Shown here piece by piece: positions 8,853 through 16,700 of a stretch of 64,000 bases of DNA. The notes below the pieces were generated by a model. It searched no databases, had not been told where the DNA came from, and saw nothing but the letters and a program-made list of their open reading frames with translations. This stretch comes from an uncultured Amylibacter sp. (GTDB taxonomy: Bacteria; Pseudomonadota; Alphaproteobacteria; Rhodobacterales; Rhodobacteraceae), in contig OX044354.1 in assembly GCA_943846615.1 (NCBI GenBank), positions 1,877,001 to 1,941,000 on the forward strand, read 5' to 3'. How positions within the stretch are numbered: position 1 is the first letter of the stretch; every line of letters begins with the position of its first letter. Both the position numbers and the translations under genes were made by a program.

Positions 8853-9832
8853 GTACGTTTTCCAAATATGTTCACGCAATGGGGCGTGGCCCTTCCAAAG
8901 GCCGCAACCTCACGCAGGACGAAGCGTTCGATGCTATGGGTCAAATATTGGATGGAGCTGTCGATCCACACGCTGTTGGTGCCTTGTTTATGTTAATGCG
9001 TTATCGCGGTGAAACATCTGATGAAATCGCAGGATTTGTTCAAGGCCTTCGGCGCGACGATGATGGTTGGTCAAACCTAAACGTTGCGGTTGATTGGCCC
9101 AGTTATGCCGCGGGTCGAACACGCGGCATGCCATGGTTTTTATTAGCGGCTAAACTGGTCGCGCAAAAGGGATTCCCAGTATTTCTGCACGGGTGGAATT
9201 CGCATCAAAACCCGGTGGCAAGTGTGCGAAATGGCATGGCTGAACTGGGCATTCAAACCTGTGTGAGCGCGGTTGATGCCGCCAAGATTCTGGCGCGCGA
9301 TGGTATTGTTTATTGTCCGCTTGAGACGTTGCATTCCCGCGCATTACAGCTGTTACAATTGCGTGATGTTCTGGGGCTTCGCTCCGCGGTGAATACCGCG
9401 TTACGCGGATATAACCCGACATTAGCCCCCGTGACACTGCAGGGCGTTTTCCATCCCAGTTATCGTAATCTTCAATGTGATGCTGCCAAATTACTGCAAC
9501 AAAAATCTATGGTTGTCGTCAAAGGTGGCGGCGGTGAATTTGAATTCAATCCCAGTAAAGACACCGATGTATTCTTCCAAGCCGATTACCGACGTTTCAA
9601 CGAAATTGCACCAGCCTTTTTCGACAAAGCGCAACGCCTGAATGAAGTATCCCAAAGCGACATTTCTTTGCGAGGTATTTGGGATGGCACAGATGAAAAT
9701 GATTTTGTGACACAAGTCGTTGTCACGACCGCCGCGGTGGCGATCCAGGGCTGTGATACCGCAATGGCGTTTGCGGATGCGCGTATACTGGCAACCGATC
9801 TGTGGAATAATCGAAACGTGGAAGGACAATAA
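8849..9832 (+). CDS. TrpD2/YbiB-like glycosyltransferase-family protein
   Basis: 327 aa protein with the fold of anthranilate phosphoribosyltransferase. It has the N-terminal helical domain (VDPHAVGALFMLMRYRGETSDEI near 36-60) and a glycine-rich loop VKGGGGEFEF near residue 225. It is likely TrpD2 (YbiB group) and not a true TrpD, because classic PRPP and anthranilate motifs are weak and no trp gene adjoins it. YbiB in E. coli binds nucleic acid without sequence preference; a role in nitrate assimilation is not known to me. The start overlaps the nasA stop (ATGA) and the next gene follows after 4 nt, so it is firmly inside the operon. Confidence 0.8.
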   Translation: MSTFSKYVHAMGRGPSKGRNLTQDEAFDAMGQILDGAVDPHAVGALFMLMRYRGETSDEIAGFVQGLRRDDDGWSNLNVAVDWPSYAAGRTRGMPWFLLAAKLVAQKGFPVFLHGWNSHQNPVASVRNGMAELGIQTCVSAVDAAKILARDGIVYCPLETLHSRALQLLQLRDVLGLRSAVNTALRGYNPTLAPVTLQGVFHPSYRNLQCDAAKLLQQKSMVVVKGGGGEFEFNPSKDTDVFFQADYRRFNEIAPAFFDKAQRLNEVSQSDISLRGIWDGTDENDFVTQVVVTTAAVAIQGCDTAMAFADARILATDLWNNRNVEGQ

Positions 9833-9836
9833 TGCC

Positions 9837-10763
9837 ATGAAAAATTTCCCAATGTTTTTGCAAATGACTGGGCGTCGTGTTTTGATTGTCGGAGGTGGTG
9901 AGCAGGCTGCGCAGAAAGCGCGCTTGATTTTGAAAACAGAGGCCGAAGTTGTTTTTCTGAGCGAAACCTTAAACGCCGAGCTCACGCAATTTGTTGAACA
10001 AGGCAAAGCGTGTCATCTTGATGGCGACCTAACCGCTGACATTATGAGGTCCGCAATTCTGGTGATTTCAGCAACAGGTTGTGCCGGCGCAGGTGCTGCC
10101 CATGCGGCGATGGCACAGGAAACGAATACGCTGATAAACGTCGTTGATATGCCCAATCTATGTGATGCAATGACCCCTTCGATCGTTGATCGTGATCCAT
10201 TGGTCATCGCAATCGGCACCGAAGGTTGCGCTCCTATTTTGGGTCGGCAGATCAAGAGTAAAATTGAAACAATGCTTGAATCGAACCTAGGTGACTTGGT
10301 TGCATTTGCAGGACGTATGCGCGGTGAAGTTTCGCAAAATATTGCGCAGGATAAACGTCGTGGATTTTGGAACTGGGTATTCAACGCAATGCCGCGTCAG
10401 GAGTTTCGGAACGGCAACACACGGCGTGCATTTAGTTTGATTCAAGAGGTAATCGACAACAAGGCAGCAGAGTTCAGCGTCAACGGGCAGGTGTCATTCG
10501 TGCAATCTGAATTCGGCGCACCAGCGCAATTGCAGTTGGGCGATGTTGCCAAGTTGCAGGAAGCAGACTTCATTTACTTCGCCGAAGGTATTCACGAAAA
10601 TATTCTGGAATTGGCGCGACGCGATGCTGAACGGCAAAGTTACAAAAATGATCACGAGATGTTCGCTTATCTAAATTCGCCAGCCTTCACGAAGTTCGCG
10701 AAAAATTACAATATTTCGATAATTACTGCCAGTGAAATACCGCTGGAACAGCGTGTACATTAA
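9837..10763 (+). CDS. Siroheme synthase: precorrin-2 dehydrogenase/ferrochelatase with a remnant methyltransferase domain
   Basis: 308 aa from ATG 9837 (MKNFPMFLQMTGRRVLIVGGG). Residues 1-190 are the CysG N-terminal module: NAD-binding GGGEQAAQKA, the PSIVDRDPLVIAIGTEG signature and the dimerisation region. It would oxidise precorrin-2 and insert iron to make siroheme for NirB. The C-terminal ~90 residues keep the opening of a uroporphyrinogen-III methyltransferase domain (NGQVSFVQSEFG..., KLQEADFIYFAEG, then ILELARRDAER) but lack the GAGPGD SAM loop and the remaining ~150 residues. The methylation step must therefore use another enzyme elsewhere. An upstream in-frame start inside the previous gene is less likely. 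Confidence 0.88.
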   Translation: MKNFPMFLQMTGRRVLIVGGGEQAAQKARLILKTEAEVVFLSETLNAELTQFVEQGKACHLDGDLTADIMRSAILVISATGCAGAGAAHAAMAQETNTLINVVDMPNLCDAMTPSIVDRDPLVIAIGTEGCAPILGRQIKSKIETMLESNLGDLVAFAGRMRGEVSQNIAQDKRRGFWNWVFNAMPRQEFRNGNTRRAFSLIQEVIDNKAAEFSVNGQVSFVQSEFGAPAQLQLGDVAKLQEADFIYFAEGIHENILELARRDAERQSYKNDHEMFAYLNSPAFTKFAKNYNISIITASEIPLEQRVH

Positions 10764-10791
10764 CCCTCATTCTAGCTCGAATAGTCGAAAC

Positions 10792-10815
10792 CGCTGCCCT
10801 GTTTAGCGTTTTTTT
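10792..10815 (+). terminator. Possible weak terminator of the nitrate operon
   Basis: A short stem (CGCT 10792-10795 with AGCG 10805-10808) is followed at once by seven T residues. The stem is too short to be sure, but it is the only T-run hairpin between the last operon gene and the peptide cluster. Confidence 0.35.
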
Positions 10816-10929
10816 GCATATTCATTGCTAAAATTTAGAAAAAATAAGCGCATGATTTTATTGTAGTTTCGCCCTAAAGTAGTGATGAATTGCACATATG
10901 TTGGTTTAAATTACTAAAATTTACTTTGC

Positions 10930-10945
10930 GCGAATCATGATTCGC
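10930..10945. promoter_or_regulatory. Perfect 16-bp palindrome upstream of the peptide cluster
   Basis: GCGAATCATGATTCGC is its own reverse complement and lies 121 bases before the first peptide start. The gene-free stretch 10764-11066 is AT-rich, with several TATA-like segments around it and a short TCGAC/GTCGA hairpin at 11007-11022 in the presumed leader. The palindrome is a candidate operator for a dimeric regulator. It matches neither the FNR/NnrR consensus (TTGAT-N4-ATCAA) nor a LexA box, so its regulator is unknown. Confidence 0.45.
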
Positions 10946-11066
10946 TTATAGGTTGATTTGCATTCATCTTTGTAATCGGATCAATTTCCCGACGTGATGA
11001 CATTATTCGACGGTTGTGTCGACTTTTCTGGCGCAGCCAAAATTATTTAAATCTAAGGAGAGTGTA

Positions 11067-11294
11067 ATGGCTGATAAGTCTGATTCAAAACGCTGGCCCC
11101 CAATTCTTTTGTACGGCGTTATTATTAACCACGCAATTCAAAGCGGTGACAAAGACGTCATGCAGGCAGTTGCAAAAGTCAGTGAATTTATGATGGATCG
11201 CGCGGGCGATATGTCTGGTGCAGGTGGCGAAGCCGCCGAAATGTCCGAAGATTGGAAAAGTGCGCACAAAGATCTGATGCGGGCGCTTGGTTAA
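11067..11294 (+). CDS. Modified-peptide precursor candidate 1 (DUF1843-like)
   Basis: 75 aa from ATG 11067, chosen because AAGGAG lies 6 nt upstream; a longer start at 11016 lacks such a site. It has ILLYGVIINHAIQSGDKDVM (Tyr16), then VSEFMM, a Gly/Ala-rich insert (DMSGAGGEAAEMSE) and the ending DWKSAHKDLMRALG. The same blocks recur in four small genes downstream of the radical SAM gene. It resembles DUF1843 peptides, which carry a YGV...GDL pattern; I infer a substrate of the neighbouring maturase. It has no signal peptide and no Cys. It is the only copy before the maturase and the only one with the long insert. Confidence 0.75.
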   Translation: MADKSDSKRWPPILLYGVIINHAIQSGDKDVMQAVAKVSEFMMDRAGDMSGAGGEAAEMSEDWKSAHKDLMRALG

Positions 11295-11310
11295 AGTTCG
11301 TTCAAAATCG

Positions 11311-11344
11311 CCGATCCCTTAATTCATTTTCACCGAGGGGTCGG
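11311..11344 (+). promoter_or_regulatory. Hairpin between peptide 1 and the radical SAM gene
   Basis: CCGATCCC (11311-11318) pairs with GGGGTCGG (11337-11344) with one G-U pair and an 18-nt loop. A run of six T follows at 11357-11362, some 12 nt later, so it is an imperfect terminator. It could act as an attenuator that makes more peptide 1 than maturase, or as a 3' stabiliser. Confidence 0.4.
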
Positions 11345-11377
11345 TCTATAAATTAATTTTTTATTCGGACCTTTATT

Positions 11378-12556
11378 ATGAACGAGATGTCTGCCCCCCG
11401 TATTTTGACGGACCAAGATCAAGAACATTGTGTGCCTGTGTATGTCGTTTGGGAAACCACACTGGCATGTAACCTGAAATGTGGACATTGTGGTTCACGT
11501 GCGGGTGATCGTCGAGATGATGAATTGGACACCCAAGAAGCGTTCGATTTAATCGATCAGATGGCGGCGCTGGGCACGCGTGAAATCACAATTATCGGTG
11601 GCGAAGCATTTTTGCGTAAGGATTGGTTGAAACTGGTCGAACGCATTTCCAGCCACGGGATATTGTGCACCATGCAAACGGGTGCATACGGTCTAAACGA
11701 AAAAATGTTACGAGCCGCGATGGACGCTGGACTGGGTGGTATTGGCGTATCCGTAGATGGGCTGGAAGAGGATCATGATAAAATTCGTGGTCGTAAGGGA
11801 TCGTTTCAGGCATGCCTAAAGGCGCTGCGCATCGCCAAGGAGTTGGGCATGGTGACCAGTGCAAACACCCAGATCAATGCGATCAGTTATCAGTACCTGC
11901 GCAAGGTTTTTGACATCGTAGCTGATGCGGGCATTTCCCATTGGCAACTGCAATGGACCGTTGCGATGGGGAATGCCGCAGATAACGATGATGTTTTGCT
12001 GCAACCCTATCTGGTTAAACCCGTGATGGATGAAGTTGCGGAAATTTTCAAACATGCGCAAACGATTGGCGTGACGGTGCGACCGGGGAACAACATCGGC
12101 TATTTTGGCAAACACGAGGTGTTGTGGCGTGGTGGTCAGGGTGGCGGGCATTACGCGGGGTGTCCAGCAGGGCACAATGCAATCGGGATTGAGGCCGATG
12201 GCACGATCAAGGCCTGTCCGTCATTACCCAAAGAGCGGTATTCAGGCGGTAATATCCGGGATCTAACCCTAGAAGACATGTGGCATAATTCACCCGAACT
12301 GGCCTTCAACCGTAACCGTTCAACAGAACAGTTGTGGGGCCATTGCAAGGGGTGCCTATATTCAGATGTTTGCCGCGGCGGATGTACGTGGACCGCGGAT
12401 TCATTGTTCCGCAAGCCGGGGAATAACCCGTACTGTTACTACCGCGTATCCACGTTAGAGAAGCAAGGTATTCGCGAACGCGTGCAAAAAATCGAAGAGG
12501 CACCTGACACCCCATTCGCCGTCGGCTTGTTTGAAATCATCGAGGAACAAATCTGA
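11378..12556 (+). CDS. Radical SAM/SPASM peptide maturase
   Basis: 392 aa. The radical SAM cluster motif is C31-x3-C35-x2-C38 (ACNLKCGHC), followed by the GGE motif (IIGGEAF, 73-79). The C-terminal SPASM domain has seven Cys: C262, C280 (GTIKAC), C323, C326, C332, C336 and C353, enough for two auxiliary [4Fe-4S] clusters. This is the arrangement of RiPP maturases such as PqqE and the sulfatase-maturase relatives. I recall an NCBI family 'GDL motif peptide-associated radical SAM/SPASM maturase' paired with DUF1843 peptides, which fits the five peptides here; this was not searched. The start has only a weak ribosome site; Met4 is an alternative. The stop overlaps the next gene (TGATG). Confidence 0.9.
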   Translation: MNEMSAPRILTDQDQEHCVPVYVVWETTLACNLKCGHCGSRAGDRRDDELDTQEAFDLIDQMAALGTREITIIGGEAFLRKDWLKLVERISSHGILCTMQTGAYGLNEKMLRAAMDAGLGGIGVSVDGLEEDHDKIRGRKGSFQACLKALRIAKELGMVTSANTQINAISYQYLRKVFDIVADAGISHWQLQWTVAMGNAADNDDVLLQPYLVKPVMDEVAEIFKHAQTIGVTVRPGNNIGYFGKHEVLWRGGQGGGHYAGCPAGHNAIGIEADGTIKACPSLPKERYSGGNIRDLTLEDMWHNSPELAFNRNRSTEQLWGHCKGCLYSDVCRGGCTWTADSLFRKPGNNPYCYYRVSTLEKQGIRERVQKIEEAPDTPFAVGLFEIIEEQI

Positions 12557-12795
12557 TGGACCTTTCAACCATGCCCAAAGGTAAGCCATCCGTTTCGTTG
12601 CCCTTGTGCTTAAATTGCGCGGAGTATGTGCTTGATCAGGCCGTGCCCTGTCCACATTGCAATCACGACCCAATGAAACCTGGTGGACGCTACAAAGACG
12701 ATGGGTTTTATGCGCGCGATGCTTTGGAACGATTATTGGACGTAATGGAGCGCGCGGCGAAACTGCAAGAGAATGTCGAAAACAAACAGGAGTAG
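12556..12795 (+). CDS. Small zinc-ribbon protein of the peptide cluster
   Basis: 79 aa, overlapping the maturase stop by one base. Four Cys form CxxC-x10-CxxC (CLNC...CPHC, about residues 16-33), a zinc-ribbon or rubredoxin-like knuckle. The Met/Pro/Gly-rich linker is followed by an amphipathic helix (ARDALERLLDVMERAAKLQ). I do not recognise a named family. Placement between the maturase and four substrates, with peptide 2 starting 4 nt later, suggests a partner that binds the peptides or the maturase, for instance as a substitute for the usual RiPP recognition element, which I do not see in the cluster. Confidence 0.75.
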   Translation: MDLSTMPKGKPSVSLPLCLNCAEYVLDQAVPCPHCNHDPMKPGGRYKDDGFYARDALERLLDVMERAAKLQENVENKQE

Positions 12796-12798
12796 GAC

Positions 12799-12984
12799 AT
12801 GAAAGATATTTTACCGCCATACGGCGTGATTTTACGCGACGCGATCGCAACAGGCGATAAGGATCTGATGGGCGCATTCATCAAGTATAGTGAGTTCATG
12901 ATGAAGCAGAAAATCGACCTGTCTGACAAAGATCGCGAAAGTTGGAAGGCCGCGCATCAGGAATTGGAAAAAGCGGCGCGATAA
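12799..12984 (+). CDS. Modified-peptide precursor candidate 2 (DUF1843-like)
   Basis: 61 aa, preceded by an AGGAGT ribosome site. The order is LPPYGVILRDAIATGDKDLM (Tyr8), then KYSEFMMKQ, then SWKAAHQELEKAAR. Only seven residues precede the YGV motif. It is one of five paralogues; relative to copies 3-5 it has Trp after Ser instead of Asp. It has no Cys and no signal peptide. Proposed substrate of the radical SAM protein encoded upstream. Confidence 0.8.
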   Translation: MKDILPPYGVILRDAIATGDKDLMGAFIKYSEFMMKQKIDLSDKDRESWKAAHQELEKAAR

Positions 12985-13021
12985 GCCCCATTCATAGCAA
13001 CATGCAAAGGAAGAAAATGAA

Positions 13022-13204
13022 ATGGCAGAAGCAAGATTATTATACGGCGTGATCATCCGCGATGCGATGGGCAGCGGCGATAAAGAATTAATGACAGCAA
13101 TGTCCAAGGTCAGCACATTTATGCTGTCCCGCGCAGAGGGCCGCGACGAGGCATTGGAAGATTGGAAACATGCCGACGAAGAATTGCGTAAGGCGTTGGA
13201 TTAA
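13022..13204 (+). CDS. Modified-peptide precursor candidate 3 (DUF1843-like)
   Basis: 60 aa with AAAGGAAG upstream of ATG 13022; an ATG at 13017 is in another frame. It has RLLYGVIIRDAMGSGDKELM (Tyr8), VSTFML, and the ending DWKHADEELRKALD, where HADEEL replaces the usual AHxEL. Spaced 37 nt after copy 2 and with its own ribosome site, as for each copy, which suggests strong independent translation. Same family and proposed role as the other four copies. Confidence 0.8.
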   Translation: MAEARLLYGVIIRDAMGSGDKELMTAMSKVSTFMLSRAEGRDEALEDWKHADEELRKALD

Positions 13205-13222
13205 CACCCCAAGGAAATCGAT

Positions 13223-13405
13223 ATGCGAAAACAATCCCCGATAGTGCCATATGGCGTGCCGATACGAGACGTTATCGCCAGTGATGACAAAGAGCTGATG
13301 CACGCGATGATTATGGTCAGCGACTTTATCGCCAAGTCAACGGGCGTCGACAGGCATGACGACTGGGCACAAGCTCATCGAGAATTACAAAAGGCCGTTT
13401 ATTGA
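13223..13405 (+). CDS. Modified-peptide precursor candidate 4 (DUF1843-like)
   Basis: 60 aa with AAGGAAAT upstream of ATG 13223. It has SPIVPYGVPIRDVIASDDKELM (read as two pieces: VPYGVPIRDV and IASDDKELM), then VSDFIAK, then DDWAQAHRELQKAVY. Tyr10 precedes the GV. The central Gly of GDK is Asp here (SDDK), the one substitution in that motif among the five copies. It begins 18 nt after copy 3 ends. Confidence 0.8.
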   Translation: MRKQSPIVPYGVPIRDVIASDDKELMHAMIMVSDFIAKSTGVDRHDDWAQAHRELQKAVY

Positions 13406-13438
13406 TCGGCATAACCCAAAATGAGAAAGGAATTTATC

Positions 13439-13630
13439 ATGGCAAAAGGAAGCGGAGGTCCGGTCGTTGTCCCATTGTATGGCGTGCCAATCAGAGCAGT
13501 CATCGAAAGCGGCGATCCTGATCTGATGAAAGCAATGCTGCAGGTGAGCGATTATCTGATCGGCCAATCACAAAATGGCATGGCCGACTGGGAAACAGCC
13601 CATCAAGAGCTGGTAAAAGCAACTCGATAA
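13439..13630 (+). CDS. Modified-peptide precursor candidate 5 (DUF1843-like)
   Basis: 63 aa from ATG 13439, selected because AAAGGAA lies about 7 nt upstream; an in-frame ATG at 13421 would contain that site. The N-terminus is Gly-rich (MAKGSGG), followed by VVVPLYGVPIRAVIESGDPDLM (pieces VPLYGVPIRAV and ESGDPDLM; Tyr14), VSDYLIG, and DWETAHQELVKATR. It has GDP instead of GDK. It is the last gene of the cluster and converges on dnaE2. Confidence 0.8.
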   Translation: MAKGSGGPVVVPLYGVPIRAVIESGDPDLMKAMLQVSDYLIGQSQNGMADWETAHQELVKATR

Positions 13631-13659
13631 ACCTGTTCTAATTTGAAAATGAAATTTGG

Positions 13660-13688
13660 CGCGCCCTTGGCTAACCTCTACGGGCGCG
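13660..13688. terminator. GC-rich hairpin between convergent peptide cluster and dnaE2
   Basis: CGCGCCC (13660-13666) pairs with GGGCGCG (13682-13688) around a 15-nt loop in the 93-nt gap between the convergent genes. No T-run follows on either strand, so it is only a possible bidirectional terminator. Confidence 0.35.
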
Positions 13689-13723
13689 GCGCTATTGGCG
13701 ACTAAAAGCTGGGTTACACATGC

Positions 13724-16700
13724 CTAATGAAAATCTCTACTTGGAAAGAGCCGCTTTGCTTGGTCGCGGGGATGCATGGCGCGTGTTTGATGTTTGCGCG
13801 GGCGTGGCGTATCATCGGCCTGAATTTGAGTTTCACCAATAACCTCATCCATTGGGTGGCCCAGTTCGGACAGATAATGGGACATATCTTCGACATTTTG
13901 TGCAATCAGATGCACCACGATCCCTTCGCGCTGTAGATACCCAGTGATTTTCAACAGGCGCCCGCTCATGACTGCACGACGAAATCGTTCATAGACCTTG
14001 GGCCAAACGACCACGTTTGAAACGCCTGTTTCATCCTCTAACGTCAGAAAAATCACACCTGATGCGGTGCCTGGGCGTTGGCGAGTGATGACCAATCCGC
14101 ATACAGATGTCCGTGCCAGCGGCGCCGTGGGCAACTCGATATGCGAGGTCAATCCGCGAAAGGAGCCGCGCAACAGTTCCATCGGATGCGCACGCAACGA
14201 GAGGCGCATTGCAACATAATCTTCAACGACCTCTTCACCTAAATGCATCATAGGCAGAGCGACGCTGGCTTCTTGAATTCCCTCCCCATCAATTTTATTA
14301 TCAAATAAGGGCAGCGGGCGCGGGCTTCGAATGGCCTTCACCTGCCAGAGCGCATCACGTCGATTAAGACCTATATCACCAAACGCATCCGCCTCGGCCA
14401 GCCGCTCCAATGCGGCAGGGGATATGCCTGCGCGCATCCAAACGGCCTCCACATCGGAAAAACCATTTCCGCGGGCCGCCGCGATCCAATCGGCATCTAC
14501 TTCTTTGAAACCTTTGATCTGGCGAAACCCAAGGCGCAAGGCCAGTGTGCCGTCCATGCGCCGCTCCAGCGTGTTATCCCATGCGCTATGGTTCACGCTG
14601 ATGGCGCGGACTTCGACTTGGTGTTCGCGCACATCGCGCACGATTTGCGCTGGGGCATAAAACCCCATGGGCTGCGAGTTTAACAGTGCACAAGCAAAGA
14701 TAGCAGGGTGATGACATTTTAGCCAAGATGAAACATATGTCAGCATCGCAAAGGCTGCGGCATGACTTTCGGGGAAACCGTAATCTGCGAAGCCTTCAAT
14801 CTGTCCGAAACAACGCTCAGCTACCTCTTGGGTGTATCCATTTGCACGCATACCTTGCGTGAACTTATCACGAAACTTACCGATTGTTCCCATACGACGG
14901 AACGAGGCGATTGAGCGGCGTAAATGATCGGCCTCTGCTGGTGTAAAGCTCGCACCAACAATGGCGATTTGCATCGCTTGTTCTTGGAACAATGGTACAC
15001 CAAGTGTACGCTTGGTAACTGCCTCTAGCGCTGGGCCAAAGGGTTCAGATTTTTCTAATCCTTGTCGCCGCTTGATATAGGGCTGTACCATACCGCCTTG
15101 AATTGGGCCTGGGCGAACGATGGCGACTTCAATCACCAAATCATAAAAAGTACGGGGCTTCATCCGCGGTAGAAAATTCATCTGCGCACGGCTTTCGACC
15201 TGAAACACACCGACCGCATCTGCAACGCAAAGCATGTCATAGGTCGCGCTATCCTCTTGTGGAACATCCGCGATCGAAAGAGACATTTGTTCATACCGAG
15301 CCAAGAGGTCAAAAGACTTCCTGATGCAACTGAGCATCCCAAGCCCAAGAATATCAACCTTTAGGATGCCTAATGTATCGATGTCGTCTTTATCCCACTC
15401 AATAATTGTACGGTCGTCCATCGCCGCGTTCTCAATTGGGCAAAGTTCATCAAGACGTCCTTTGGTAATCACAAAACCGCCAACATGTTGGGATAGATGG
15501 CGTGGAAATCCAATAATTTCACCAATCAAGCGTATGGTTTGCGCAAGTCTGCGATCGTTAAGGTCAAGCCCCAACTCTTGAATGCGGTCGGGATCGGCAC
15601 CGCGATTGCTGCTCCCCCAAATTTGCCCTGATAAGCTGGCCGTAACATCTTGGCTAAGCCCCATCACCTTGCCCACTTCACGAATGGCGCCGCGCGATCT
15701 GAAATGCGTAACTGTCGCACATAGCCCCGCACGATGGCGGCCATATTTACGATAGATATGTTGGATCACTTCTTCGCGCCGTTCATGTTCAAAATCCACA
15801 TCAATGTCAGGTGGCTCGCCGCGATGTTCAGACACGAAACGCTCCACCACCATGGCGATCGTTTCAGGGCTGACATCTGTAATGCCGAGCAGGTAGCACA
15901 GTATGGAATTGGCAGCAGAGCCGCGCCCTTGGCATAGAATTCCTTCTTTGCGTGCAAATTCAACGATGTCATGAACCGTTAAAAAATAGGCAGGAAATTT
16001 TAACTTCTCAACCAAGGCTAATTCTTTCTTGACTTGCCTCTGTGCTTTGGGGGTTGGCCCATTGGGGTATCGGGTTGCCAAACCTGCCATCGCCAAACGA
16101 GAGAGCCGTGCTTGTGGGTCTTCGCCATTAGATATCTCATCAGGATATTCATACGACAGTTCGCTTAAACAAAAACTGCATCTGGCAGCGATCTCTAAAC
16201 TGCGGCGCAGGGCAGCTGGGTGATTGCGAAACAGTCGCGCTAAATCCGTATGACCTTTCAAGCGCCGTTCGGCATTTGGCAAGGCGCGCGTGCCAATTTC
16301 GTCAATCGTGATCTGCTCGCGTATACACGTTAACACATCCGCCAATTGCCTACGTGCCGCCTTGTGCATTAAAACATCCCCAACCGCGACCATAGGGGCG
16401 GCTGTTTTATGCGCCAGATGTGCACAAGCATTAAAATAAGTTTGATCATCCCCGTTATAACGCGGGGCGGTGCCACAGAAGATGAAACCAGGGTATCGCC
16501 GTTGCATGTCTTGAATCGGCCGGATCGCCGAGGTCAGATCATGTGGCGGCAAAGCAATCAGAATGATGCCTGTGCAACCCTCTAAAAGGTCGCTGTATTG
16601 CAAATGGCAATCACCTTTTTCGGCGCGTCTTTTGCCACGCGTCAAAAGCCTGCAAAGCCGCGCATAAGCCGCACGATCGCAGGGGAGTGCAATCCATTCC

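Noticed and set aside
11067-13630. Peptides as Nif11-type leaders or PqqA-like precursors
   Set aside because: They lack the Nif11 double-Gly end and the PqqA Glu-x3-Tyr motif; the YGV...GD pattern fits DUF1843 better.
13631-13723. Attachment site or mobile-element edge next to the peptide cluster
   Set aside because: No direct repeat, integrase, transposase or tRNA end is visible; only a GC hairpin between convergent genes.
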